Shown here in pieces: positions 44,675 through 59,197 of a stretch of DNA of 64,000 nucleotides (position 1 is the stretch's first letter; every line of letters starts with the position of its first letter). The position numbers and the translations under genes were made by a program. Below the pieces are notes generated by a model. That model worked only from the letters and a program-made list of their open reading frames with translations. It had not been told where the DNA came from and ran no database searches. Origin of the DNA: Euphorbia lathyris (lineage: Eukaryota > Streptophyta > Magnoliopsida > Malpighiales > Euphorbiaceae); contig NC_088916.1 of NCBI RefSeq assembly GCF_963576675.1, positions 55,615,001-55,679,000 of the forward strand. Direction: 5' to 3'.

Positions 44675-45517
44675 ATGGCTCTGCTTCAGCTCATTTCTAC
44701 TCACAAGCCCTCATTAAACCCCATTTACACCTCCATTCTAAACCCTAACTCCGATTCACTCTCTCAACCATCGATTCTCCATTGCCGCCGCCACCGGAGA
44801 CGCCGGAGCAAATACTCCAGTTCTCTTCGATGTTCCGCTTCTTCTTTCTCCGAAAAGCATCACACGAACCATCCGAAACCTAGCGATGTCGTTGAATTGC
44901 CTCTCTTTCCTCTCCCTCTCGTTTTATTCCCTGGCGCAATCCTTCCTCTCCAGATCTTTGAGTTCCGTTATCGCATTATGATGCATACTCTCCTCCACAC
45001 TGACCTCCGTTTTGGTGTAATCTACTCCGATGCTACCTCAGGCACTGCGGAAGTTGGTTGTGTAGGTGAGATTGTTAAGCATGAGCGCCTTGTCGACGAC
45101 CGTTTCTTCCTCATCTGTAAGGGTCAGGAGCGGTTTCGTGTTACTAATCTTGTCCGCACTAAACCTTACCTTGTGGCGGAGGTGACTTGGCTGGAGGATC
45201 GCCCGTCTGGGGATGAGGATGTGGAGGCGTTAGCGACGGAAGTAGAGACTTACATGAAAGACGTGATTCGATTGTCGAATAGATTGAACGGTAAGCCCGA
45301 GAAAGAAGCTCAAGATTTGCGGAGAAATCTGTTTCCCACGCCGTTCTCGTTTTTCGTTGGGAGCACATTCGAGGGAGCGCCTAGAGAGCAGCAGGCTTTG
45401 CTGGAATTGGAGGATACTGCGGCTAGGTTGAAGAGAGAGAAGGAGACTCTAAGGAACACTCTTAACTACTTGACCGCTGCTTCGGCCGTTAAAGACGTGT
45501 TTCCTTCTTCTTCGTGA
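44675..45517 (+). CDS. LON N-terminal-domain protein, probably plastid (280 aa)
   Basis: Single-exon gene. Residues 1 to about 65 are Ser/Arg-rich with few acids, as in a chloroplast transit peptide (RRHRRRRSKYSSSLRCSAS). From about residue 72 to 265 lies a LON substrate-binding domain: ELPLFPLPLVLFPGAILPL, then FEFRYR, GTAEVGCVGEIV and GQERFRV. There is no AAA or Lon protease domain, so it is not a full Lon protease. It matches the family of stand-alone LON-domain proteins of plants (Arabidopsis AT1G19740-like). The biochemical role is not established. A C-terminal coiled coil (LKREKETLRNTLNYL) is visible. Confidence 0.92.
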   Translation: MALLQLISTHKPSLNPIYTSILNPNSDSLSQPSILHCRRHRRRRSKYSSSLRCSASSFSEKHHTNHPKPSDVVELPLFPLPLVLFPGAILPLQIFEFRYRIMMHTLLHTDLRFGVIYSDATSGTAEVGCVGEIVKHERLVDDRFFLICKGQERFRVTNLVRTKPYLVAEVTWLEDRPSGDEDVEALATEVETYMKDVIRLSNRLNGKPEKEAQDLRRNLFPTPFSFFVGSTFEGAPREQQALLELEDTAARLKREKETLRNTLNYLTAASAVKDVFPSSS

Positions 45518-47890
45518 TAAGAAACCACATAGATTAAAGAAGTTAACATGATAAGTTGAAGCACGGGATTGGCAAAGAGAATGTGGAGATGTATGTAGGT
45601 ATCGGATCACATGCTTTTGCTCTAGTATTTTATACACAAGGGTTTATGAAGCTGTAAATTTTGATGTGTATCCGTGTTTCTTATCATTACATGTTAAATT
45701 GATGACATTCACAAAGTGATTAGATTTGCACATAATCAACACTTGTTAATTGCTTATATGATGTGCAATTATTCATTCCCCCTTCCTCTGATCTGAATGC
45801 TGTAAATTGGTTTTTGAGAGGTTGATTGGATGACATTAGTTCCAATATATTGAAACTGGATATTTTGAAGTCCTGTGAGTTAGTATGCATTGTTGTCTTG
45901 TTGGTGGTCAAACTATTGCAAGATTGTCTATCTGGGAGATAATTCCTCAGCTTGATACAACAGCAGGGGGTTTCTTTGACCTTGTATTCTAGTTTTCTTT
46001 GGTAGTTCTGAATCTCAGATATTTTGTTTCCCAAAATTCTTTTTGCAACTTTGTTTGATGTTTTCTTTCTGCGTCTCAGAAACGAAAACCATTTATTGGA
46101 AGATGAGCAACACAAACTAGTGATTGAAACCAATTTTCGTTTTAAAGATTGAATTGTAACAATTCTATGTTGTCAAGAAGAATGTGAAAAATGCCTTTGT
46201 TGCAGACTTGCCATGGTTCTTGGTTTAATGAGCTTCTTGGTTGGGTTTTAATGATTGAATCATTATGTATGAAAAAGTTTATGTCTAGAACAATCTTCAG
46301 ATTTGACTTGTCAAAATCAGCACAGCTACTGTTTGTATTTGATGATAGAATATGTGCATATTGGGACTAGCATCAAAGGTGAAGAATCTTTTTAAAAGTG
46401 TGCGACCTCCCTAACCCTTCATTGTTAGAATAATTCTTTTTTTTTTTTTTTTTTTTGAAGTATGTTAGAATAATTCTTCTTTACCGACTTCTGCTTAGAA
46501 TTGTTACAGCTCCCTACTCAAAACACTATTCAGCATTCATAGGAATAGTATTGCAACTCTTAGTGTGGTTCCACGTCAGTTTCATTTTAATACTCCATTC
46601 TCTGGACAGAGACATGCTCAAATCGGCCATCTATTCCAGGGCTTTTTGGATGTCTGAAAAAATTTACTGCCAATTAGTACACGCAGACTCAGCCCCCCTT
46701 AGAATTTTCTAGCGACGTTTATCACAATATCACAGCTTTCTGTAATTTAGGTGGTAGTGATGTCTATGAATTCTGAATGATGGCTATCTGGTCACATACT
46801 ATGCCTGATGGCCGGTTGGGTGCTAGTCAAATTTATATTTATGGGAGGAAACAAAAACTGCAGTGTATTCATTTTATCTGGTTTTCTGGAAATCAGTGGA
46901 TTAAGAAGCAAGAATGCTGTAATGTGGCCTGTGGGCTTTGTGCTGCACAGTGCACACAACAATCCTCTGTTTAAGATTCCCACATCAATTTTCACTTTTT
47001 CATACCTCAAAACACTTGATGTTTCCCATTTCCTCCCTCCCTATTGCTTTAATTGAATCCGAACTAGACTTATTCCGGACTAAATTATGATTTCCATATC
47101 AACATGATCTTGACCTTTATGAAAGAAGAAACTTCAGTAGATCTTATATATTGCAATATCCAGTCGTACAAACAAAATTTACATAGAATTTCAAATTTCA
47201 AGTTGTGAACGGCAACCCATAACTCCAAATCAAACTTATATACTTGGAACTGTTAAACCTGAAATGGGACGAAACTATCGGAGGCATAAAATTCCTAACA
47301 ATGGTATGGCAAGTGGTGGAATTCCTCAAAGAATGTAACTGTTTCCCAAGAATCTCATCTTTTTGGCAAAGGAATTTCGTAGATTCACTTGTTAGCAAGC
47401 AACGCATTCTATGAACAGCTTCTTGTTTACGGAGAATCTCACTCCTTTTCCGCCACAATCTCAAGTAAAGATGATGTGAATCATGCTAAATTAGCGTTTA
47501 AATTTGAACAGTGGTACCGCAGAAGACAGGGTAGCCCAGTTTTTGTGGATCTATATCTTATCAAAATCCTAATTTAGTTGGTTCAGATCGTTAACAACCT
47601 TGGCAATTGGTAAAGGAATTGTTTTTATGTCCATTAAAAGATCATTAATCGAGTTCTTGGGAAAAACTAGTTTCTCGTTCAGCTATACATGAAAACGATG
47701 TTGAAAGTAATCTTATTACCAGACAAACTAATACAAGACTTGAATTTCAGAATAATGTCAGTTTATCACTTCCCCTGATTCCCTTGTTCCTTTTACAAAG
47801 AATGACATAAATCTTTACCTGTCTCCTCCTTCATAGTCTAGAATCTATCAACTTAACATCAAAAATCACTCAGCAGTATAAAAGAAGGTT
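45518..47890. other. intergenic region
   Basis: AT-rich DNA between two convergent genes, holding their 3' UTRs. One small retroposed poly(A)/poly(T) insertion is at 46423-46478. No other supported gene. Short ORFs at 45720-46133 and 47198-47464 (minus) have no recognisable domain. Confidence 0.5.
46423..46478 (-). mobile_element. minimal retroposed poly(A) insertion with 16-bp duplication
   Basis: TGTTAGAATAATTCTT occurs at 46423-46438 and again at 46463-46478. Between the copies are 18 T and GAAGTA. A long direct repeat around a homopolymer is the signature of LINE-type target-primed insertion, here almost only tail. Confidence 0.7.
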
Positions 47891-50325
<2,435 letters not shown>

Positions 50326-50689
50326 GTTTTTTTGGAGCAACGAATCGGAGATTTTGGTTACATGTGGGATTTTGTTTGATTGGGTGGCTAGATTTGCGGT
50401 GAGCCAAGAAAGTGCTAAAACATGTCTCCTTTACACAAGAACTTTCCTTCACAAAGTTCTCGATCGATCATTTATTATTATTGAAAGAACACTAGTAGAA
50501 ATTAAACATGTGTTACTCATTTATTAGTTTGGCATTTAGATCATTATCACTTACCTCACTTTGGACATGTGTGGGCTTTGTATTGGTGAGGGGTTGCATA
50601 ATAATTGTGGAAATTTGATATAGGATGGATTTTCATTCAAATTTGTGGTTCTCCTCTTCCCCAATTGTTTGTTTGTGTTTTTTGTTATA

Positions 50690-52850
50690 GGGAAAAGGAA
50701 CTTCAATTAACAAGAGGATCAACATTTTTAAGAAGCAAATCTTGTAACCATAAAGGAATGTAGAAAGAAATTGGAAATGGATTGCCTTGCTACAATATGA
50801 GAAACCGCATTCGCTACGAGCAGAGTAGAAATCATTCTAAAATTGGAATTATTATGAAGTTACTGCTTGCGATCTTTCAAATCTTCATATATCGGTTGTA
50901 TTTGAAGTTATGAAATCAGTAATCAATGTTGCATTCATCTCAAAAATAACATTTGACAAATTTAGCTCCGATGTATAACTGATAGTGATATGCAAAGCGA
51001 GAGTTTCTACCATTTTGGGATAAAAAATACCATACATCACTCCACTTTTCTAAGCAATGAATAGTCCATCATCATCATGTAAAACCATCCCCATAATACT
51101 CTTATCTGCTGATTCCAAGAGACTTGCATTAAGGTTACATTTAACGAAACCCAAACTCGGTTTGCTCCACCTCACATTTAACCATTTCTCAAAAAGGTTA
51201 CATTTAACCAAACACAAACTCAATTTGCTCCACCTCACATTAGGCCTTGAACATTACACTTTGAACACACTTTCTTGATCTATTGTCCGTCCATTCTCGC
51301 TAGAAATTTAAAGTCGTACAAAAACAACTTGCAACCGCCAGACTCATATCATTCCATAACTTGTTGTTCCACTGTTGCCAAATGAAATTGAGAACCATAG
51401 TCATTTTCTCTATATAAGCCTTACTAACAGAATTACAAATTGATAAAAACCAATTAGCAACATTTTCATAGTCTCATGCCGGCATAAGTTAGTAAGAAGT
51501 CGACAAGCATTAGCAAACGAACAAGTTACAAAAGGTGCCACCCATATATTCAATATTAGTATCACATAACATACAACTAATAGGAACAAAAGTATACTTT
51601 GCGACTAATCTAATTTGAGGGAGACATTGGGTCTATACCTTACAAAGAAATTTTTTAATTTTAGTAGGCAAATGAAGATCCCAAATCACCCTTCATCCAT
51701 TGATCGGGGTTCTATCATTAATGAAACTATATAGAATATGATAGCCGACTTGGAAGAATACACTCGATCTTTAGTGTAATTCCAAATAAAAATATCTTCG
51801 ACATCTCTATAATGGATAATAGTTTTACACACATTCATAGCTTCATCATGTGGAAGGAAAGAAAAGATTTCCCTCTATCCCAAATTTTAGTCCCTGAAAC
51901 TCAAAAATTAGTCACCCTTGCATCGCCCATCCCTTAACCATGGACTGGATTAATACATGAATTAATAATATCTTTAAGCCAAGGGCCAGCCCAAACCGAA
52001 TAGACTTACCATCAATGATCCACCATCTCAACTCGAGCTTAAGAACAATAATGGAATTCCAGACACTTCTCAAAATAAAACTAGAATTAGTGCCAGAATA
52101 AAGAAAAATATTATGTGGAAAATATTTTTCTTTAAAAATCCTACTAACCAAATTGTGTGGATTATTGATAAACTTTCATCTCTATTTTCCAAGCAAAGAC
52201 AAGTTGAAATCTTACATATCACGAAAACCAAGCTCTCATTGATCTTTTCATTCACATAGCTTCGACCAATCAAATTAGTGCTTCATGTCCCATCATTCTT
52301 CGAATCCCATCGAAAAGAATTCATCATCTTTTACAGCTCATCACAAGTAGACTGAGACAAAAGAAAAGTGCTCATACAGAAAGTTGGTAAGGCTTGAGTA
52401 ACGGATTTGATCAAAACATTCCTCCTTGCACTATAGAGAAACACGAAAACCCCAACTATTTAACAACTTTCTGAGTCTATCAATGAGAAAATGAAAAATA
52501 TTTTGCTTAGATCGGACAATAAGAAAAGGAAGAACCATATATCTACCTGTATCGATGAGGGAGTTAACTTCTAGCAAAGAAAAAAAATTGTTACCCGAAG
52601 ATCATTATTCACATTAGACCTAAAGAAAATTCCCGACTGTTTAGATTTATAGCTTGACCCAAGGCACTTTCATACTTCTCAAGAATATCAGAGATAATTT
52701 TACCTTTATTAAATGATGCCCAAAGAATAAAAAGCTATCATATGTAAAGGAAAGATGAGAAACACTCGGTGCAACTCAACATCGTTCTGATGCATGACGT
52801 TCCCTTGATTTTCCCATATGTAATGCTCTCCCTAATGTCAACATTCTCAG
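50690..52850 (-). pseudogene. decayed LINE ORF2 3' half (RT, zf-RVT, RNase H)
   Basis: Broken by many stops and frameshifts, but motifs appear in correct order on the minus strand. They are GKIKG with SVSHLSF near 52760-52830, ILEKYESALGQAIN near 52690, RYMVLPFLIVRSKQNIF near 52520, RNVLIKSVTQALPTF near 52410, SRIFKEKYFPH and LRWWIIDGKSIRF (zf-RVT region) near 52000-52150, then an RNase H fold (VKCNLNASLLESADKS, MVLHDDDGLF) near 51080-51200. It is unrelated in position to the LINE at 41-43.8 kb and much older. Confidence 0.75.
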
Positions 52851-53552
52851 CACCAACACCATCGACCTTAAGGTTCACAGTTGGGGCTCTAAGGGGTTTT
52901 TTTGGAGGCCACATCCACATGCACATAGGGATTATTTAATTCTTTTGTATACATGGTAAAAAGTAATGGAATAGCAACACAAAGAAAGGAAGAATACAAA
53001 AAGGGAGAAAGGGGGTAAGGAGAAAATGATATTAAAAAACAGAAAGAAAATCATTGTTGGCTAGCACTCTTTGAAAAAATGGAGTGTAAAAACTCTAAAG
53101 GAAGAAAAAAAGGTAAAAAGGGACAAATATGAGAAGTTTATCCTTTTATAAATAAAGACATAGATATGCGAAAAGTTGACAAAACTCAAACCCTTAAGAA
53201 GTGGAGTACAACTCTTCTCCAACATGTCGTTAAAACTACAAAAACCATCATTCCCAAAATGCATGATACCTTCACATAAATGCTCATCATGCATATTTGG
53301 GAAGGGTTGGATACGAAATTCCCTCAAAGCCTAACACAAGGCATCCATACCCAATCCACAGCTCACACATGTGAGCGGCGCATGCTACTTCAAACAAGCT
53401 CATGAAAGGCATATTGATCCTTTACACTAAAAAAAATGTAAGCTAATATTTCCATTGAGTCAGAAAAATTGCCTATAAAAAGGTACCCGTTCACGAGTTA
53501 GACACATTGAATACAATATTTTCTTTTTCTACATTAACTTTAGCATTAGAGC
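52851..53552. other. intergenic, nothing recognised
   Basis: AT-rich sequence without a supported gene or repeat. Confidence 0.4.
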
Positions 53553-54859
53553 TTCCATTAGGGATTATTCCCAATACATGTACCCACAACGGAACCCTCA
53601 TTCTGAATACATCAAATTCCTAATAAAACTAAATTAAAATACAAAGTCTCGTATTGTGTCTGAATGTATATTTGTCGTTCTTATACTAATAAAAGCATAA
53701 TGACAAGTCCCAAGTGACTAGTCACTCCCTTTATAGTGTTTTTTATGCCAAGTCGAGGCCCATGGGTAGTGGACATTACAATGTCTCATTCATCACTGCT
53801 CCCGATTGCCTAGACACTCTCCCCTACTTTACATCATCACTCTCCTCCATTACATATATACACTCTCCCCTGTTATACCAGTTGGAATTGTTCTTGGGTT
53901 TTTAGCCTTTTACTTAAAAAAATCACAAAAGTCCATTGAAGAAATTTAGTCAAAGGAATAAAATTATAGGTTTTGCCGCATTTGATAAAATGCTAACCGA
54001 AACTTCACATTGTAGAATTCGGGCCTAAAATATCTCTAGGACATGTTATAAAAGTCACATGTTTCTCTATATTTTAAAAACATCATATTTATCCCATATA
54101 TTTATTAAAAGTGACAAATCGACCCTCCCCCACCTCCCCCCCCCCCCCCCCCAAAATCCACATGGTAGAAAAAGAATATTTTAGATAAGTTAATGTACAT
54201 ACATTTTAAACAAATTCAGGAGGTCAATAGATTATTATAAGCAAGTTTAGAGGGTAAATATGTCATGAAAGAACCTTGAGAGATTTAAGAGCATCTCCAA
54301 TACAATGTGCTTGATTGAGTGCTTGATGATGTGTCAATGACTTTGGACTTGTATATATGTAATGGAGGAGAGACATTCCAAAGTCTTCTACGAGTGACTA
54401 ATGTGAAGTTTCAGTTGACATTTTATCAAATGCGGCAAAACCTATAATTTTATTCCTTTGACTAAATTTCTTCAATGGACTTTGTAATTTTTTTTAAGTA
54501 AAAGGCTAAAAACCCAAGAACAATTCTAACCGGTGTAATGGGAGAGAGTGTATATATGTAATGGAGGAGAGTGATGATGTAAAGTGGGGGAGAGTGTCTA
54601 GACAATCGGGGACAGTGATGAATGAGACGTTGTAATGTCTACCACTCTTGGGCCTCGACTTGACATAAAAAAAATACTATAAGGGGAGTGGCTAGTCAGT
54701 CAGGACTTGTCATTACGCTTTTATTAGTATAAGAACACCAAATATACATTCAGAAACAATATGAGACTTTATATTTTAATTTAGTTTTATTAGGAATTTG
54801 ATGTATTCAGAATGAGGGTTCTGTTGTGGGTACCTGCATTGGGGATAACCCCTAATGAA
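53553..54859. mobile_element. foldback-like element with 460-bp inverted arms
   Basis: 53553-54011 is the inverted copy of 54400-54859, with roughly 90% identity by eye and few gaps. The spacer is about 390 bp. The outer ends read ATTAGGG and CCCTAAT (ATTAGGGATTATTCCC on the left, ATTAGGGGTTATCCCC read inward from the right). No transposase is seen. It could be a foldback or MULE-derived non-autonomous element, or an inverted duplication able to form hairpin RNA. Confidence 0.75.
54136..54152 (+). repeat. 17-base C run
   Basis: Homopolymer in the spacer of the foldback element. Its length may not be reliable in an assembly. Confidence 0.7.
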
Positions 54860-55159
54860 AATTTCAAGCAACGTTGCTACTTGACAATGTTGCTTAGCTT
54901 TTTTTAATATAAAAATGATTTAGTTGCTTACTATTAATGGATTTTCTTATGACAATATTTATAATTAAAATAAATTATATGTAAAGTAATGATTTGTGGA
55001 GTCATAATCTCAACTTTTGAAGTTACTTATTTTTGGAGTATTTTTTAGCAAAAGTTGCCAAAAATAAGGTGAATGAGTGAGAAAATAAAATATTATATTT
55101 CAGCATTATATGTTAAATTTCGGCAATTTTTATAGCACCATTTATTGGAGATGCTCTAA
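54289..55159. mobile_element. MITE-like inverted repeat (AGAGCATCTCCAAT)
   Basis: AGAGCATCTCCAAT at 54289 is inverted as ATTGGAGATGCTCT at about 55146-55159. This terminus is common to plant MITEs. It overlaps the right arm of the foldback element. I see no clear target duplication, so the boundaries are uncertain. Confidence 0.4.
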
Positions 55160-55608
55160 TAGGTCAATTTAAAGATGTTCATGGATAAATAAAACATTTT
55201 CAGAATATAGGGAGGAAATTGACTTTTTTAGACTAGTACAAGGAGCTAGAGATATATTAAGTCTAGAAATTGAATTGTATTTAATTTAGGTTTAATACAT
55301 CATGAGCCCGAATTTTGGTCAAAAAGTTGATTTCTCCTTTTGAATTTATGGAGTATCTCGTTCATTATGTGAACTTACATAAAGTGATATGTTGACCACT
55401 TTAATTTGGTTAAAATAAACTATTGTTCGAACTTAATTATAATAATATATTAACATGTTGGATTTATTTAAAATAATATATGATATCGAACTTCTTGTCA
55501 ACTTCGTCTCCGATGATGATGCGTAAACATACAAGGCTAAGATAGAGCTCTACGATGAAATATGAAATATGATAAGTGTGTTACGACTATGGACGTGATC
55601 TTCCTAAA
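55160..55608. other. intergenic, nothing recognised
   Basis: No gene seen. It flanks the 3' LTR of the right-hand Athila element. Confidence 0.4.
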
Positions 55609-57311
55609 TGCTCTATCTCTACTAGACGCTACTACTTAGGGGCAAGTGTACCCCGTCGTATCAAGTAATAATCCGGTTAAGACCGGGTATCGAATCCACA
55701 GGATTTATAACTACAAGTATTAAACGATTCGGTTTTATACGTTATCTAAGCAGTGAATACTTTGAGTTGATTCGGGGAACAACTACAAACTACTCCTAAC
55801 TACGGTGAGATAAATTTATATAACAAAAACTCTACGGAATGATACGGATGGTGATAAGTTATAAATATGACAAACAATGACTCCCAATATATGTACGGTT
55901 AATGACTTACTCTTGCAATGATGGCTACATGTAGTGTGACCGACCCATGAAGTACTTAGACTACGTGGTTCCTAGTCAAGGCGTGTCTAATGCTCGGGAT
56001 CAGAAATTAGGGCCCGTAAGTTCCGTGGTTTGTCAATTCCTACGGTTTCCAGAACGTCACTTCCGGTAAGGCAACACCTATATGAATCCCTAAAGATAGC
56101 CCGAATGGCGTCGGAAATCGCGTTCCCCTACACAATAATCAATTACGAGTATCAAAACAAGTAGCAAACATCAACACATATATAGAAAAAGAGATTATGA
56201 ATCATAAATTATAAATATGGAGAATGTAAATATGGAATACAACCAAGCCTAGTACATAGGAAGAGTACAAGCTAATTAGCAAGTGAAAAGGGAAGAATCC
56301 ACCCTCGGAACTAGCTAATCGGACTCAAGGCCGTCTCTTAGGACTTGGAGGTGGAGCTTTCGAGCTTGGTGAACGGAGATGGAACAGAACTTTGATGGAA
56401 TGCCGGAATCAACGAACAAGCTCTCAAGATGATAGAGTTTTGCTATGTAAAATAAAATCTAAAACTAAGAAACAAGAACTTAATCTATAGCAAGAAGTGT
56501 ATATCAAAAAGCTTCCTAAATGAGTGCTAGTCATTCCTATTTATACACATCAAGCTAGGGGTAGAATTGTAATTTCATAAGATACAAGTATGGAGCTACA
56601 TTATTCTGCAGTTTTCCCATGACACGTCCCGCGTATGGTGGCGGACGCCTCGCATATTTGCCCATTCCGTCAGAAATCTCCTGCATGTGGACCAAATCCA
56701 GATCTTGTTGTCTCAACCACGCCCCGCGTAGACTGGGGTACGTCTCGCGTGGTTGAGCTTCTGAGATTTTATTGCTTGAATTAGGTCTTTTACGTCTCGC
56801 GTGGCCTGGGGGACGCCTCGCGTATATGATTTCCTGGAATTTTATCTTGAGGAACTTCCCATACACGTCCCGCGTATATGGTTGTACGCCCCGCGTATTG
56901 TTAGTTGACTTAGAAGATCCTGCAGTCTGACATTCATGATTGAGACATTATTGCTGATCATTGCTCATACGCCCCGCGTGGCAGTGGGTGAGTTCCACGT
57001 GGTGCCTGCGGATTGAGCAATTATTTCTGACAGTGTGTTCCACGCCCCACGTGGAGGGTGATACGCCCCGCGTATGTCGGTGGATTTTTGCTCCTTGATC
57101 GTACCTGAAATACAATTCTCGAGAGCCGAGTTAGCTTGACGTTTTATTTTCTAAATTTACTCAAAATAAAGACAGTTAACCGAAAGTGCGGAATTTATTT
57201 TTATTTTGTTATTTTATTAAAATCTACTTATTTTTGTAATTAAACTTATTTATTTAGTCCCAAATTAAACCGTAAATCACGCTAAAAGATAGGGACGAAA
57301 CGCCCTTATCA
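55609..57311 (-). repeat. 3' LTR of the right-hand Athila element (about 1.7 kb)
   Basis: On the minus strand it starts TGATAAGGGCG at 57311. Its other end is uncertain within about 55609-55650. Near that end the minus strand reads GGATTCGATACC, TTATTACTTGATACGACGG and GTACACTTGCCCC, matching the corresponding end of the 1485 bp Athila LTR. Six paired ACGCCCCGCGT-type motifs lie at 56618-57080. Confidence 0.75.
56618..57080. other. GC-rich palindromic pairs in the Athila LTR
   Basis: Six pairs of ACGCCCCGCGT-type 11-mers (with ACGTCTCGCGT, ACGTCCCGCGT and ACGCCTCGCGT variants). They resemble the inverted pairs in the internal region but lie mostly in the same orientation. Confidence 0.65.
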
Positions 57312-59197
57312 AACCTCCTCGGACTTTAAAGTTTTACTTGTCCTCAAGTAAAAGAAATCGAAAGACAAGGGATTGAGATGATTAAGAAACAGACCGTCGG
57401 GTGGTTTTACCAAGTGCGTGATCCCAAAACTAAAGTTTTATGCAAAGATTTCGGCAAGTACCTACGCAAACAAATGAGTGACCAAGACTTGTTTGAAACC
57501 TCCATGATCAAATTTAATAGGCAATATTAACGGGGGTTGATTATCTTTTGAGAACCCGAAAGTACCTCGCCAAGGGATTTCACTCTTACGCTCAATTTTT
57601 GGTGGGTCGGTGTTTTTTTTTGCACTCTCCTTTGCACTTACTCGAAGTCAATTTGAGTTTGCATTTTCATCCGGGTTTTTCCTCCTATGTTATGGTCTAG
57701 GCAATATTAAAAATGAACCCAGAGGGGGGTTGTAATGTGGGTGGCTTCTTAGTGGTTAATTTTTGGAAACTCGAGTTCAAACACCATTTTGATGATCGCA
57801 CCGTGTTTTTATTTTGGCCTTGGCGAGTTTGTAAAATATAACTCGAAATTGCTCGGGTTGAGCTTGAGAATGTCTTTTTCTCTTTATTGTGTTTTTCTTT
57901 TTCTTTTTGTTTTAAGAGCGACACAAAAACGATTTCGAACACTTATGGTGCTTACTTATCAATGCCTGGGCTTATTTCGGGTAGTCTTGGTGCGATTTGA
58001 TTTTGTTGGTATTTAAACAAGAGGAAAAAGGGTTAAATGTTAAAAGGGTATTAACAACAAAAAGTCGGTTAATAAGCTCGAGGGGGTTTCCTAGAGGTTA
58101 ATGAAAACGAGAAAAATAAGTTAAGAAAATAATTAGCCTAAGTGGGCTCGTTTTATCATATATTGCCATTTATACCAAAATAAGTGTACTTGACCCGGTA
58201 TTAGGTGCAAACTCTATGAATCGAGTGAAGTCAAAGCTCTCAAAAAATTGTGAAAGAAATAGAGTTCTCATGCGAACTCTTTTAGGCTCAAAAATATCTC
58301 ACAAAATTTCGGGTTAAATTGTGTACGTTCAAGTTCTCGTCAAATTTTCAACTATCCCGTTTTTATTGCCTTTTAAAATTTCATTATGGAGATGACCTGT
58401 GGGTTAGGACTCAATGCTTTTGTTTAGTACGAACCTAGGCTTTGCATAAATTCTATAACTTTAGAATTAAGACTAAAATTTCTTACTTAAATCGATCCTT
58501 TGTGTTAACGTCTTTTTATTTAAGAACAAATAACGAAACTTTTAATTAATTTCCGAGGGAGGTAGCGTGTCAGAGAAATTTAAGAATCAATAAATTAGTT
58601 TAATTATTTTGTTGTTTATTTGATTTTTATTTTTGTTTTTGTTAGTGCAAAACAAACGGTGAGTGCGGGGTTGCACGACCCTCCGCGTTATTAAAATGAC
58701 GTATATTCCAAGGACGTCGCAAAAGAAGAAAAATAAAAACAAAAATAAAGATGGAATATAAAAAGGACCCTTGAAGGTCAGGTCCTACGCGAGGCGTGCC
58801 CAGGGGGCGCCCCACGTAGGAGATGCGTTTTAAGTGTATTTTGGCCAGAGACTCAGATACGCGGGGCGCACTGAGAGGGACGCCCCGCGTGTTCCGAGCT
58901 CTGGGCCAGTTATATGGGAAAACGGCGGGGTACGCGGGGCGTAGAATGGGGTACGCCCCGCGTGAAGATTATTAAATGATGCATAGACAGAGAAAAATGA
59001 GCACGAAAAAATGAAATAAACAAAACGAAGCATAAAGGAAAATCATAAATATATTAAAATAAAAAAGAAAGTACAATAGAAACACAAAAAGATAACAAAA
59101 ACAACAAAAGAAACACACAAAACAAAACGAACTAAGAACATAAACACGAAAAGAGAAAACACAAAACAAAGGAAAACATAAAACGAAGAAAGGGAAA
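57312..59197 (-). other. 3' untranslated region of the right-hand Athila element
   Basis: No gene seen. It begins (minus strand, reading left) after the envelope-like stop and carries three GC-rich hairpins at 58789-58965. It ends in a purine-rich tract GTCCGAGGAGGTT directly before the LTR. Confidence 0.6.
58789..58966. other. three GC-rich hairpins 3' of the envelope-like gene
   Basis: TACGCGGGGCG...CGCCCCGCGT-type inverted pairs at about 58790-58827, 58858-58892 and 58930-58965, each 35-38 bp long. Confidence 0.75.

Noticed and set aside
47198..47464. 88-codon minus-strand frame between host genes
   Set aside because: Looks faintly exon-like but no domain, splice context or partner exon could be supported.
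50340..50340. Upstream TTG start for the XBCP3-like gene
   Set aside because: The ATG five codons downstream starts a normal signal peptide and fits the family.
55640..55700. TCGAATCC-containing stretch as a possible tRNA
   Set aside because: No cloverleaf; it is the conserved end of an Athila LTR.
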